Notes: generated by a model from the sequence alone, not told the origin. A stretch of DNA of 64,000 bases from Yoonia litorea (GCF_900114675.1 NZ_FOZM01000001.1:1240001-1304000); one strand, 5' to 3'; counted from the first letter of the stretch, positions 9,202 to 18,199 are shown. A program made the numbers and translations.

Positions 9202-10620
9202 CTAGAAATCGCGGTTCTCATATGCGTCAAGCGCCTGCTGGCGGCCTTCGTCCGGACCGACAATCGGATCGGGATAGGCATCATCCGCAGCCATCTTCCA
9301 GCGCTGCGGGATCATCTCGAAATAGGCGCGCGCGGTCTCACTCGGATCAGACTGGCCTTCTGCGATCCAGCGATTTGTATAGGTGCGGTCCTTGTCAAAT
9401 TTATCCAGCTGCGTCACCGGATTGAAGACCCGGAAATAGGGCGTCGCATCAGGACCAGACCCCGCAGACCACTGCCAGCCCATCGCGTTGCTGCACGGGT
9501 CCCAGTCGATCAGGCAGTCGGCAAACCAGTTCAATCCGATCTTCCAATGACACATCAGATGTTTCGTCAGATATGAGGCCACAATCATGCGCCCACGATT
9601 GTGCATTGTGCCGGTGACATACATCTCGCGCATGGCTGCATCGACAAACTTGATGCCTGTGCGCCCCTGCTTCCAGGCTTTGACCTCTGACAGGCGTTCA
9701 TCGGTTTTCCAGGGAAAGCTGTCCCAGTCCTCGCGCCAGTTATCGGTCGTGATGCGCGGTGTGTGATAGGCCAGATGGTAGGCAAATTCGCGCCAGACAA
9801 GCTCTTTGAGAAACACCTCCGCATCGGATTTGCCGTCATGCAAGGCCCGCATCCCCGCATGCCAACAGCGGCGCGGACTGATCTCGCCATAGGTCAGGTT
9901 CTCTGACAACCCGGACGTCCCATCAACGGCTGGCAGATCGCGGTTCTTGGCGTAATCGGCAATGCGATGGGCCACGAATGCGCCCAAACGGTCCGACGCG
10001 GCCTCTTCGCCCACAGTGCAGTAGCTGGTCAGGATTTCGGCACCGCGTTGCATAGGGCCCGCCATGTCCCAAGTCGCAAGGTCATCGCTATCGGGCCAGT
10101 TTTCAGGTCCATCAATCTTTGACGGTGCGGAAAGATCATTCGGCACATCGCGGTCACGCACCGATTTCCACATCGGCGTATAGACCTTGTAAAAGCCACC
10201 AGTCTTTGTCTCGACAGTCCACGGCTCGAACAGCACATGTCCGCCAAAACTTTCGACCGAAATCCCATCATCTTTCAATGCAGACTTCAGGCTTGTGTCA
10301 CGTTCCCGCGTCTCCGGATCATAGAGCCGCGACCAATAGACCGTCTCGGCGCCTGTTTCGCTGATCAAGTCACGCAACACGTCAATCGCCTTGCCCCGGC
10401 GCAAAACCAGGCGCGCACCCTTTTCAGAGATGCGTTTGCCCAGATCAGAAACCGACAGGCCAAGCCGCATCTTCGGGGCGGCCCCCAAGGACTCGACGAT
10501 TTCGTCGTGGATAAAGACTGGAATGACCGGATGCCCCGACCGACAGGCCGCCGTCAGCGCCTCATGGTCGCCCAGTCGCAAATCACGTCTGAACCACATC
10601 AGGATCGGGGATTTTGGCAT
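9202..10620 (-). CDS. phrB: Deoxyribodipyrimidine photolyase (class I)
   Basis: Repairs UV-induced cyclobutane pyrimidine dimers using blue light and FADH. The 472 residues show the antenna-binding alpha/beta domain at the N terminus (LMWFRRDLRLGDHEAL) and the FAD domain at the C terminus (WREFAYHLAYH, TGTMHNRGRMIVASYLTKHL, and the WQWSAGSGPDATPYFRVFNP region). Length and motifs are normal for CPD photolyases. The start lies 18 bp after the stop of the upstream desulfurase-like gene, so the two may be cotranscribed. Confidence 0.94.
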   Translation of the reverse strand: MPKSPILMWFRRDLRLGDHEALTAACRSGHPVIPVFIHDEIVESLGAAPKMRLGLSVSDLGKRISEKGARLVLRRGKAIDVLRDLISETGAETVYWSRLYDPETRERDTSLKSALKDDGISVESFGGHVLFEPWTVETKTGGFYKVYTPMWKSVRDRDVPNDLSAPSKIDGPENWPDSDDLATWDMAGPMQRGAEILTSYCTVGEEAASDRLGAFVAHRIADYAKNRDLPAVDGTSGLSENLTYGEISPRRCWHAGMRALHDGKSDAEVFLKELVWREFAYHLAYHTPRITTDNWREDWDSFPWKTDERLSEVKAWKQGRTGIKFVDAAMREMYVTGTMHNRGRMIVASYLTKHLMCHWKIGLNWFADCLIDWDPCSNAMGWQWSAGSGPDATPYFRVFNPVTQLDKFDKDRTYTNRWIAEGQSDPSETARAYFEMIPQRWKMAADDAYPDPIVGPDEGRQQALDAYENRDF

Positions 10621-10638
10621 CAGGTCCTCCGCAAGACG

Positions 10639-11856
10639 TTACAGAACCTGATCTAGCGCCTCCATCAATGCGTCAACCTCGGCTGCCTGTGTGTAGTGAA
10701 CAAAACTCAGCCGCAGCACACCCTTGTCGAGGTCCACACCCATCGCCTCCAACGGGCGCTGTGCATAGAAATCTCCCCCACCGGCCATAATGCCGTAAGG
10801 CGCAAGTTTAGCCGCCAGCCTTTCGGCATTCTCTTCCACGGCAAGCGCGACAGTTGGTGCACGCCGGTCAGCATCCGACGGACCAATCAGGCGGACGGAA
10901 TTCTTGGCCGATACGTAGTCAAGCAATGGCTGCAGTACGGCCACTTCCTGTGCCCGCATCAGATCATGCGACCGCCGCGCAGCCTCTGCACCTGCGCCGC
11001 CACCGTGATGGGCTGACATCGCCTCGAAATAGTCCGCCATCCCGGCAGAGGCCGCGACTTGCGCGTGATCAGGTCCCGCTGGGGTAAACCGTTTGTAAAG
11101 GCCGTCACCATTGAAATGGTGCCCTTGGTTCGGCAACTCAAAGCCCCAATCCTCGCGGATCACCATGATACCTTGATGGGGCCCGTATGTCTTATACGCG
11201 CTGAAAAGATAAACGTCGCACCCCAAAGCCCCGACATCCACAAGCCCGTGCGGCGCGTAAGACACGCCATCCACACACACCCGCGCACCTGCAGCCTTGG
11301 CCTTGGCCGTGATCGCAGCCACATCGTTGATTTCACCCACCACATTCGAGCAATGCGGAAAACACACCAATGCCACGTCTTGCGCCAGCAATTCATCGAG
11401 CGCCTCCAGCGGCAAATGGCCTGTTTCCGGGTCAATCTGCCATTCCAGAACCGAGACGCCTTCATCTGCCAACCGCCGCCACGGGCCAGAGTTTGCCTCA
11501 TGGTCCTGATTGGTCACCACGATGCTTTGACCGGGTTTGATCCAACGCCTGACAGCCTGTGCCAGAACATATGTGTTCTGTGTTGTGGACGGACCAAAGG
11601 ACAGCTCATGTGTCGCCACCCCCAGCATTTCCGCCAAGCGCCGCCGTGCCTCATCCATTTCCGCGCCTGCGATTTCAGAGACGGCATAAGGCGCATAGGG
11701 CTGCACTTTGCGCTCGGTGTAAAACCGGTGCAGCCGGTCAATCACCTGGCGGCAGGTGTAAGAGCCTCCGGCGTTCTCAAAGAAAGCCTGCCCGTCCAGC
11801 GAGGCTTGGGAAAAAGCGGGAAACTGGGCCCGCACCCATGCAATATCGAGTTCCAT
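10639..11856 (-). CDS. Cysteine desulfurase-like class V aminotransferase, catalytic cysteine not conserved
   Basis: A 405-residue PLP enzyme of fold type I, class V. The PLP lysine is K222 in LFSAYKTYGPHQG, and the internal aldimine neighbours PHCSNVVGEIND and VCVDGVSYAPH are in place. The region where SufS/CsdA enzymes carry the active-site cysteine (xxHCAQPL) reads here GGGDFYAQRPLE, with tyrosine in place of the cysteine. It is therefore better called desulfurase-like; it may act as a lyase or desulfurase of another substrate. The gene precedes photolyase by 18 bp and is separated from the BCCT gene by a terminator. Confidence 0.85.
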   Translation of the reverse strand: MELDIAWVRAQFPAFSQASLDGQAFFENAGGSYTCRQVIDRLHRFYTERKVQPYAPYAVSEIAGAEMDEARRRLAEMLGVATHELSFGPSTTQNTYVLAQAVRRWIKPGQSIVVTNQDHEANSGPWRRLADEGVSVLEWQIDPETGHLPLEALDELLAQDVALVCFPHCSNVVGEINDVAAITAKAKAAGARVCVDGVSYAPHGLVDVGALGCDVYLFSAYKTYGPHQGIMVIREDWGFELPNQGHHFNGDGLYKRFTPAGPDHAQVAASAGMADYFEAMSAHHGGGAGAEAARRSHDLMRAQEVAVLQPLLDYVSAKNSVRLIGPSDADRRAPTVALAVEENAERLAAKLAPYGIMAGGGDFYAQRPLEAMGVDLDKGVLRLSFVHYTQAAEVDALMEALDQVL

Positions 11857-11870
11857 GCCACATCGATACG

Positions 11871-11903
11871 AAAACGGCCCCGATGCGCAAGCACCGGGGC
11901 CGT
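11871..11903 (-). terminator. Rho-independent terminator after the BCCT gene
   Basis: Perfect 9-bp stem (ACGGCCCCG at 11874-11882 with CGGGGCCGT at 11895-11903) around a 12-nt loop, followed on the minus strand by a short T-tract (TTTTCG). On the plus strand CTTTT also follows, so it may act in both directions. It separates the BCCT transporter transcript from the desulfurase-like/photolyase pair. Confidence 0.8.
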
Positions 11904-11925
11904 CTTTTCTGACCTGACGTGCGGA

Positions 11926-13776
11926 TTACTCCGCAGGTGTTGTCGCGCCTTCCGGCACCGTTGAGGCCACACCGGCCGCCTCACGGCGGCTGTCGCGCCA
12001 GATGCCCTTGATCAGGGCGAGGCCCATCAGCACCATGACAACACTGAATGGCAGCGCGCCAATCACCATCGCCGTCTGGATCGCGCCCAGACCGCCAGCG
12101 ATGATCAGACCGCCCACGACCAAGGCCAGCGCTGCACCCCAGAACAGGATGTGTGGACGCGCCTTTGGTCCCTCGTCGCCGGCTGCGTTGATCGTATTGA
12201 TGATCAACACCGCCGAGTCAGCGGATGTCACAAGATAGGTCAGCAACAGCACAACCACGATGATCGACATGATCCACGCCAGCGCGTCCGACAAGATTAC
12301 CGCGAGCATCGCAAAGAGCTGATCCGACTGCCCTGCCCCTGCGATTGCACCATCGGCGACACCGGAAAGCTCCAGATCAATTGCTGTGCCACCGACAATC
12401 GCAAACCACACAAAGCACATCAGCGCAGGAATGATCAGTGCACCCAGCACATACTCCCGCACGGTCCGGCCCCGCGAAATACGCGCAAGGAAGACGCCGA
12501 CAAATGGTGCAAATGCGATCCACCATGCCCAATAGAAGATGGTCCATGCGCCCTGCCAACCAGACTGCCGCCCTTCGGTCGCAGCCGCATAGGCCGCCGC
12601 AATATCCTCAGGTGGCAGGCTTGCAGCCGCCGCAGGCAATCCGTCCTGAAAGGCCTGCAATGTGCCCCAAGGGCTTGTGGCCGAACTGTGCACCGCCGCC
12701 AGTTCATCGGCAGGCAATGCCGCAACCGTGGCTGGCACAGCTTCGGTGAAGGCGTCCAGCGGTACCGGTTGATAGACCGCAAAAAGATTGCCGGGGATCG
12801 AGACGATATAGTCCCAGATGCCAACAAACAGCGCCTGCAGACCAAAGAAGGTCGATCCGAAAATCAGGAAGAACGCCAGCAGAAAGAAGCTCAGGCCCAT
12901 ATTGATATTGGACAGCCACTTGATCCCTTTGCCAACACCAGAGAGCGCCGAAAGGGTCGAGGCCCCCATGATCACGACCAGAGCAACCACGATACCGGCC
13001 GTTGAAGCGCTGACCGATCCGTCGGCTGCTGTCGTCTGCAACCAGTCACCAACACCGATCCTGACCAGACCAGAAATGAACTGCTCCACGCCGAAACCCA
13101 GTGTTTGCGACACGCCAAGCACCGTGGCAACGACAGCCACCACATCAACGACATGGCCAACTGGGCCAGACAACGACTTGCCAAAGATCGGCGTCAGCGC
13201 CGAACGGATCGTCAAAGGCAGACCGCGCCGGTATGAAAAATACCCCAGCGCCAGACCAACCACCGCATAAGAGGCCCAGGCCGCCAGTCCCCAATGTGTG
13301 AAGGACCAGACGTAGGCTTCACGGACATTGCCTGCGGTGCTGCCCACGGTTTCGCCTGCGATGGTCGCAGGGTTTGCACCCCAGTGATACATCGGCTCAG
13401 CAGTCGCAAAGGTCAGCATCCCGATCCCGATACCGGCACCGAACATCATGGAAAACCACGAGAAATTCGAAAACTCGGGCTTGTCATCAGGCATACCCAG
13501 CTTCAGACGCCCCGACGCGGGCCAAAGCGCAAGCGCCAGACACAGGATGACGAAAAACGCCATGGCATAAACATACCACGTGCTGAAAGACGCCAGAATG
13601 ATCGAATTGATTGAACCCAGAACGGCGCCTGCCTGATCTGGAAATGCGACCGCCCAGATGATCAGGGCGCCCACGAGTATCTTTGCGGTGATCGTCACGT
13701 CTTTGGTAAAGCCGCGATAAAAACCACTGTCTGCCGTCTTGATCGGCAGATCCATAAGTGGTGGTTTAAGTGCCAT
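11926..13776 (-). CDS. BCCT-family transporter (betaine/choline/carnitine type)
   Basis: An inner-membrane secondary transporter of about 616 residues with twelve predicted helices. The BCCT signature is present in helix 8: FYWAWWIAFAPFVGVFLARISRGRT. The extra stretch between helices (about residues 350-420, rich in A, P and E) is longer than in small BCCTs. Start chosen at the ATG with GGGGA 7 bp upstream; an earlier in-frame start adds 12 residues but lacks a ribosome-binding site. BCCT proteins bring in compatible solutes such as betaine, and some carry DMSP. The dmdA-acuI genes next door make DMSP uptake an attractive idea, but the substrate is not determined by the sequence. Confidence 0.9.
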   Translation of the reverse strand: MALKPPLMDLPIKTADSGFYRGFTKDVTITAKILVGALIIWAVAFPDQAGAVLGSINSIILASFSTWYVYAMAFFVILCLALALWPASGRLKLGMPDDKPEFSNFSWFSMMFGAGIGIGMLTFATAEPMYHWGANPATIAGETVGSTAGNVREAYVWSFTHWGLAAWASYAVVGLALGYFSYRRGLPLTIRSALTPIFGKSLSGPVGHVVDVVAVVATVLGVSQTLGFGVEQFISGLVRIGVGDWLQTTAADGSVSASTAGIVVALVVIMGASTLSALSGVGKGIKWLSNINMGLSFFLLAFFLIFGSTFFGLQALFVGIWDYIVSIPGNLFAVYQPVPLDAFTEAVPATVAALPADELAAVHSSATSPWGTLQAFQDGLPAAAASLPPEDIAAAYAAATEGRQSGWQGAWTIFYWAWWIAFAPFVGVFLARISRGRTVREYVLGALIIPALMCFVWFAIVGGTAIDLELSGVADGAIAGAGQSDQLFAMLAVILSDALAWIMSIIVVVLLLTYLVTSADSAVLIINTINAAGDEGPKARPHILFWGAALALVVGGLIIAGGLGAIQTAMVIGALPFSVVMVLMGLALIKGIWRDSRREAAGVASTVPEGATTPAE

Positions 13777-13909
13777 AGTCTGTTCCCCGTTGCTTATTTC
13801 TTTGTGCGTCAAGACTAGCGCAGAATCGCAATTCGGAGAAGCATTTTACGTCGAAGCTGTCTCAAAAACGACATCGCCGCTCTTTCCTGACATGCCGAAA
13901 ACCACATAT

Positions 13910-13948
13910 TTCAAAGCAAAAGCCGCCGAAAACATACGTTCCGGCGGC
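13910..13948 (-). terminator. Rho-independent terminator after acuI
   Basis: 7-bp GC stem (GCCGCCG at 13922-13928 with CGGCGGC at 13942-13948) around a 13-nt loop. On the minus strand it is followed by TTTTGCTTTG. It lies 30 bp beyond the acuI stop and closes the dmdA-acuI transcript. Confidence 0.75.
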
Positions 13949-13979
13949 CAGACTTGTCTATTTGCGACACGGGGCAGTG

Positions 13980-14963
13980 TCAGGCGTTCACGTCCACCAC
14001 AACACGGCCTTTGACCTGACCTTTCAGAATGCCGCGACCCAGTTCAGGCAGATCGGCCAGGACGGCAGGTTGGATCATGGCCTCAAGCTTGTTCATCGGC
14101 AGGTCCTTGGCGATCCGCTCCCATGCGCGCAGGCGGTTCTCGTAAGGTTGCATGACACTGTCGATGCCCAGAAGGTTCACACCGCGCAGCAGAAACGGGA
14201 TGACAGTGGCCGGCAAACCTGCCCCGCCAGCAAGGCCCACAGCAGCGACAGAAGCACCATATTGCATCTGGCCCAGAACCCGCGCCAGCATATCACCGCC
14301 GACCGCATCAACGCAGCCGCCCCAGGTCTCTGCCTCAAGCGGCCGCTTTGTGGTCTCGTTGATCTCCTCGCGCGCAACGATCTGGGTTGCGCCGAGATCC
14401 TTGAGATAGTCAGAGGTTTCCGGTCGTCCCGTGACTGCGGCAACCTCGTGACCGAGGTTTGAAAGAATGGCCGTTGCAACGGACCCCACGCCGCCCGCAG
14501 CACCTGTCACCAGCACGGGCCCGTCCTTGATGCCGTGATCCTCAAGTGCCATGACAGCCAGCATCGCTGTAAACCCTGCCGTGCCAACAGCCATCGCCTG
14601 CCGCGTATCAAGACCGTCCGGCAGCGGCACCAGCCAATCGGCCTTCACCCGCGCCTTCTGGGCATAGCCCCCCCAATGGACCTCTCCGACACGCCAACCG
14701 GTCAGGACGACCTTGTCACCGGGCTTGTAGCGCTCATCGTCAGACGCCTCGACCGTGCCTGCGAAATCGATCCCGGGCACATGCGGATACTGCCGGACCA
14801 AACCACCGCCCGGCCCGATGCAAAGCCCGTCCTTGTAGTTCACGGTCGAATATTCAACGGCAACTGTGACCTCGGCGGGTGGCAGTTGATCCTCGCTGAT
14901 CTGCTGCACTGACGCGCTGGTTTTTCCGTCTTCGTTCTTTTCCACAACAATTGCGTTGAACAT
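13980..14963 (-). CDS. acuI: Acryloyl-CoA reductase AcuI (YhdH/MDR family)
   Basis: NADPH-dependent medium-chain reductase that converts toxic acryloyl-CoA to propionyl-CoA in DMSP catabolism. 327 residues; the quinone-oxidoreductase-like N-terminal domain (EYSTVNYKDGLC, PGIDFAGTVE) and the NADPH-binding motif VTGAAGGVGSVA are clear, as is the YhdH/AcuI ending GRGILKGQVKGRVVVD. Start set at the ATG with GAGGAGAG upstream; a frame extension adds six residues without a site. It lies directly downstream of dmdA, the order known from Ruegeria and other roseobacters. A hairpin terminator lies between the two genes. Confidence 0.9.
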   Translation of the reverse strand: MFNAIVVEKNEDGKTSASVQQISEDQLPPAEVTVAVEYSTVNYKDGLCIGPGGGLVRQYPHVPGIDFAGTVEASDDERYKPGDKVVLTGWRVGEVHWGGYAQKARVKADWLVPLPDGLDTRQAMAVGTAGFTAMLAVMALEDHGIKDGPVLVTGAAGGVGSVATAILSNLGHEVAAVTGRPETSDYLKDLGATQIVAREEINETTKRPLEAETWGGCVDAVGGDMLARVLGQMQYGASVAAVGLAGGAGLPATVIPFLLRGVNLLGIDSVMQPYENRLRAWERIAKDLPMNKLEAMIQPAVLADLPELGRGILKGQVKGRVVVDVNA

Positions 14964-14987
14964 GCCGTCTCTCCTCATCACCTTGCC

Positions 14988-15016
14988 AAAAATACTCCCG
15001 CCGGAGGCTCCGGCGG
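14988..15016 (-). terminator. Intraoperonic hairpin with T-tract between dmdA and acuI
   Basis: On the minus strand an 8-bp perfect stem (CCGCCGGA / TCCGGCGG) with a 3-nt loop is followed by GAGTATTTTTGGCAAGG. It starts 12 bp after the dmdA stop and ends 25 bp before the acuI start. This looks like the short GC-rich, T-tailed intergenic element that recurs in Rhodobacteraceae genomes. It probably lets only part of the transcription run through into acuI. Confidence 0.7.
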
Positions 15017-15028
15017 CAGCCTCATCGT

Positions 15029-16129
15029 CTATATCCAGAATGTCTCGTTCACCGTGGCCGCACGCACCCCGTCTGGCGTGTGGACCTCAAGCGCGGTGTC
15101 CTGATCCCAGTGGGTCATGCGCACCATGCCGATTGCGACGTTGGTGCCATAGTCTGGCGATTTCGCCGCCGACGTGACCTGCCCCACCTTCTTGTCCCCA
15201 GCCATCAGCGGCCAAGGGCGGTCGCAAGCCGGTATATCGCCATCAATCGCGATGGCCCTGATCTGTTTGATCGGCCCTTCGCTGGCGACCCGCAAAAGCG
15301 CATCACGTCCCACACATCCGATTGCGGTCTGGGTATTGCAGAACCGTCCAAGGCCGCATTCATGCGGTGTGTTTTCGCGTGTCATGTCGTTGCCATAAGA
15401 CAGCAGACCGCCCTCGATCCTTTCGATCAGATTGGGGCACCCGGCATGTACATCAAGATCCTTGCCCGCCTCGAACAGCGCGTTCCACAGCGGCATTCCG
15501 TTCTGTGTGCCGTCGACATAAATCTCGAAGCCACCCTGTTTGGAATAGCCGGACCGGGCTACAGCCATGCTGACACCGTTGAAGTCAAACCAGCCAAAGC
15601 GGAAGAACTTGATCGCGCGGACAGCATCCCCAAAGACCCGCGCCATCAGATCATCGGCCTGCGGCCCCTGCACCGCCAAAGGCGAGATATCAGGCTCATC
15701 AACCAGTACATCCAGTCGATACCCGTAGGCCAGCCCCTTGACCCAGAACAGCAGGTCACTGTCGGCAATCGAAATCCACCACCGGTCCTCGGAAAGCTTC
15801 AGCGCCACCGGATCGTTCAGCATCCCTCCCGTCTCATCGACGATGGGGACGTAAAAACACTGCCCCGGCAACATGCCGCGCAGATCGCGCGGCGTCAGCA
15901 TCTGCATCAGACGCGCCGCATCAGGTCCGCGCAATTCCACCTGACGCTCACAGGCCACATCCCAGACCTGAACAGCCGATTTGAGGTGGTGATAATCCTC
16001 GACCACACTGCGGAACACTGTCGGCAGCAGCATATGGTTGTAGACGGTATAGCCCTTGACCCCAGCGGCCTCGACACCGTCAGAGAATGGCGTGCGCCGC
16101 ACGCGGCGCGAAGGAGCGATAACTGCCAA
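15029..16129 (-). CDS. dmdA: DMSP demethylase DmdA (GcvT family)
   Basis: Tetrahydrofolate-dependent enzyme that removes a methyl group from dimethylsulfoniopropionate, giving methylmercaptopropionate and 5-methyl-THF. 366 residues, the usual length. The start RRVRRTPFSDGVE and the block YTVYNHMLLPTVF closely match known DmdA, as do WWISIADSDLLFW, GWFDFNG, ARSGYSKQGGFEIYV and CPNLIERIEGGLLSYGND. These distinguish it from the glycine cleavage T-protein and from sarcosine/dimethylglycine dehydrogenases, which also share the fold. acuI follows, and a GntR regulator lies at the head of the run. DMSP demethylation is a hallmark of marine roseobacters and SAR11. Confidence 0.92.
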   Translation of the reverse strand: MAVIAPSRRVRRTPFSDGVEAAGVKGYTVYNHMLLPTVFRSVVEDYHHLKSAVQVWDVACERQVELRGPDAARLMQMLTPRDLRGMLPGQCFYVPIVDETGGMLNDPVALKLSEDRWWISIADSDLLFWVKGLAYGYRLDVLVDEPDISPLAVQGPQADDLMARVFGDAVRAIKFFRFGWFDFNGVSMAVARSGYSKQGGFEIYVDGTQNGMPLWNALFEAGKDLDVHAGCPNLIERIEGGLLSYGNDMTRENTPHECGLGRFCNTQTAIGCVGRDALLRVASEGPIKQIRAIAIDGDIPACDRPWPLMAGDKKVGQVTSAAKSPDYGTNVAIGMVRMTHWDQDTALEVHTPDGVRAATVNETFWI

Positions 16130-16134
16130 TTGTT

Positions 16135-16635
16135 CTACTCCGGCATGAAGGGCAAATCAGTGTCATTCGGCTTGAGGCCCAATGACGTCAGCATCTGGTG
16201 GACTTGACCACGGTGGTGGGTCTGGTGATTGAACATTTGTATCACGCAGAGCGCTTTGGGTTTTGACATCTGCTTGCCCATCGCGCCTGAAAACCAAGAG
16301 GTGTCACCGACAAGATCGAGCGCACTGATGCTTTCAGCCCAAAGCGTGATGCGGGCATCCATCCGAAACCGCTGCGCGGCCCATTCCGCCGGCGTTGGTA
16401 GAAAGCTTGCACTGTCAGCAAGGGCCACATCCGTCTGCGCACCGCCATCAAAGCGACTGATCCAGATGTGGTCACCCCAAAGCGCGTGGTTCAACGTCCC
16501 CATGATCGAGCCCCAGAACGCGCCACGATCTTCGGTCAAGACGCCTTTCTCCATCCCACCGATCATCGCGCGCAGACCGTCGTTCTGCCACGCGTTGTAG
16601 CGCGCCATGGTGCGGCAATATTCGGGTGTGATCAT
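16135..16635 (-). CDS. DinB-family four-helix protein
   Basis: 166 residues with the DinB/YfiT-like putative metalloenzyme fold: an N-terminal YNAWQND segment, a His in LNHALWGDHIW, and the C-terminal HQTHHRGQVHQML, which supply the three histidines that bind a divalent metal in this family. Members include thiol transferases that use mycothiol or bacillithiol, but many are uncharacterised. It overlaps the end of DUF1326 by 4 bp and its stop lies 5 bp before dmdA, so it is almost certainly cotranscribed with them. A role in DMSP or thiol metabolism is only suggested by this position. Confidence 0.85.
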   Translation of the reverse strand: MITPEYCRTMARYNAWQNDGLRAMIGGMEKGVLTEDRGAFWGSIMGTLNHALWGDHIWISRFDGGAQTDVALADSASFLPTPAEWAAQRFRMDARITLWAESISALDLVGDTSWFSGAMGKQMSKPKALCVIQMFNHQTHHRGQVHQMLTSLGLKPNDTDLPFMPE

Positions 16636-17342
16636 CGGCGACCGGGCCCTGACCAGTGGACCGGAATGATATCACCGGACTTGCCTTCAAAATCCCAGAC
16701 GCGCCCGTAGTCCATCACCTTTGATTTCAACCCGACCGCCGGGTAGATCACAGGTCCCATCCAATACTGCGTATTTTGCATCGAAACCGGTGTGTCTGGA
16801 TCTTTGCCAGGGATCATCTCGATTTCACCACGGATTTTACGGCCCACGGTGATCTTGCGACGGCGACCGTCTTTTTCGATGATCACCTTTTCGCGCTCAG
16901 CCCCGAGAATTTCGGAAACAAGAAAGTTGAACACGCCTGTGTTCCCCCCAGCCTGTCCCGAAAGGATTTGCAGCAAGCCGTTGTAAGCCTTCCCGCTGGC
17001 ACTTTCGTCAACATAGGCCGCGACCTTCCAGTTGCCTTCAGCCATCCTCCCGGGAATGTCGATCAAAAGTGCCACGTTCAGCCCAGCAAGGCTCTCGCCT
17101 TCGAAGTGTCCATCGTCGATCTGCATGGCAAACCATGTCTGACAGTACCCATAGGTTGGCGGGTGTTTGCCAAGCGAGATGCCGCACGGACAGACCACCT
17201 CGCACGAACAGTTCATGAAGAGCTCGCCTTTGATCTCCCATTCGGTTGGTCGCATCTTGCGGCGCTTGGGATTTTCCATCCGCTGATCAATCCGCTGCGA
17301 AATCGGCAAACGGTCCGCCGGTGGTCTCTTCTTGTCAGCCAT
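16632..17342 (-). CDS. DUF1326 protein with a cysteine-rich motif
   Basis: About 236 residues, soluble. Near residues 44-54 lies NCSCEVVCPCG, a dense cysteine motif that could bind copper, zinc or another metal; it is typical of DUF1326. The remainder is a beta-rich domain (GESLAGLNVALLIDIPG, FLVSEILGAEREKVIIEKDG). Start chosen at the ATG with GGGAGAG upstream. It is followed by dinB (4-bp overlap) and preceded, after 13 bp, by DUF2182. DUF1326 and DUF2182 genes often sit together, which suggests one system, perhaps for metal handling. No function is established. Confidence 0.85.
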   Translation of the reverse strand: MADKKRPPADRLPISQRIDQRMENPKRRKMRPTEWEIKGELFMNCSCEVVCPCGISLGKHPPTYGYCQTWFAMQIDDGHFEGESLAGLNVALLIDIPGRMAEGNWKVAAYVDESASGKAYNGLLQILSGQAGGNTGVFNFLVSEILGAEREKVIIEKDGRRRKITVGRKIRGEIEMIPGKDPDTPVSMQNTQYWMGPVIYPAVGLKSKVMDYGRVWDFEGKSGDIIPVHWSGPGRR

Positions 17343-17355
17343 CTCGCGTCTCTCC

Positions 17356-18123
17356 CTAGATAATTGCCAGTGCCACACCGGCCGCGATCAAAACCGCGCC
17401 GGTGGGTCTGATCACATAGTGCCCGATGTCAGGCAGTTTTTCCAAAATCATCAACAGCGTGGCGAGGCCCATCCACAAAAGGCTCATCGTGCCGCCGACA
17501 AAGCCAAGCGCCATATAGCCCCAGCAACACCCCACACAAAAAGCGCCCAGCCCCAGACCCATGCGCAAACCACCACCAAAACCGGTGCGCCATTGGCCAA
17601 GGAAATAGGTCATCGGGGCGTGACAGACGCCGTGGCAGGTCTCTTTCGCCTTGGTGAACTGAAACGCACCAACCGCGATCAGCAAAACAACCGAGAACCA
17701 TTTGACCCCGATCCCCAGCATGTTGATCACACCACCAAAGAGCAGCGCCAGTTGGACACCCGCAATCACTGCGGCAAAGGCGACCCACACCACGAAGTAG
17801 CCCAGCAGCACACCCAGCCAACCGGCCCGCGTGCCGTCAGCACTGATCATAAGCTGCTCATAGGTGGTCAGCGTCGGCACCATGGTCGGCAGCATCATCG
17901 CCGCCATCATCACAGCCCACATCGCAAAGAGCGGGCCGAACTCTGCCATCGGCATCGACATTGGCATCCGCGGGTCCATATCGGACATGGCCTGCGCCAT
18001 CGGTCCGGGGCGGCCAATCAGATCGAGGTCCATGTCGATGGCCATCATATAAAGCATCGCCCACGACAGCAGGATGATGCCAAAGAACGACAACCACAAA
18101 GATGCGCGGATAATCTGCGGCAA
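17356..18123 (-). CDS. DUF2182 integral membrane protein
   Basis: About 255 residues with six or seven transmembrane helices and the DUF2182 core MWAVMMAAMMLPTMVPTL, rich in methionine, plus cysteine pairs ETCHGVCH and VGCCWGYM. This family has been described as a predicted metal-binding membrane protein. I start it at a TTG codon (18123) because GGGAGG lies 6 bp before it; the ATG at 18168 would add 15 residues, has no Shine-Dalgarno sequence and would leave only 31 bp to the divergent regulator. First gene of the run that ends in dmdA-acuI. Confidence 0.8.
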   Translation of the reverse strand: MPQIIRASLWLSFFGIILLSWAMLYMMAIDMDLDLIGRPGPMAQAMSDMDPRMPMSMPMAEFGPLFAMWAVMMAAMMLPTMVPTLTTYEQLMISADGTRAGWLGVLLGYFVVWVAFAAVIAGVQLALLFGGVINMLGIGVKWFSVVLLIAVGAFQFTKAKETCHGVCHAPMTYFLGQWRTGFGGGLRMGLGLGAFCVGCCWGYMALGFVGGTMSLLWMGLATLLMILEKLPDIGHYVIRPTGAVLIAAGVALAII

Positions 18124-18174
18124 GGACGGCCTCCCAACCTTTCCTCGTGACGACTCAACTCTTGCCATATCATA

Positions 18175-18198
18175 TGTCAGACGTTTAATTGTCTGACA
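18175..18198. promoter_or_regulatory. Palindromic operator of the divergent GntR regulator
   Basis: Perfect inverted repeat: TGTCAGAC, 8-nt spacer GTTTAATT, GTCTGACA. It ends 1 bp before the gntR ATG and lies in the intergenic space between gntR and DUF2182. FadR/FCD regulators bind such palindromes. The spacer resembles a -10 element (TTTAAT), so binding should block both gntR and the divergent DUF2182-to-acuI run. Confidence 0.75.
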
Positions 18199-18199
18199 A

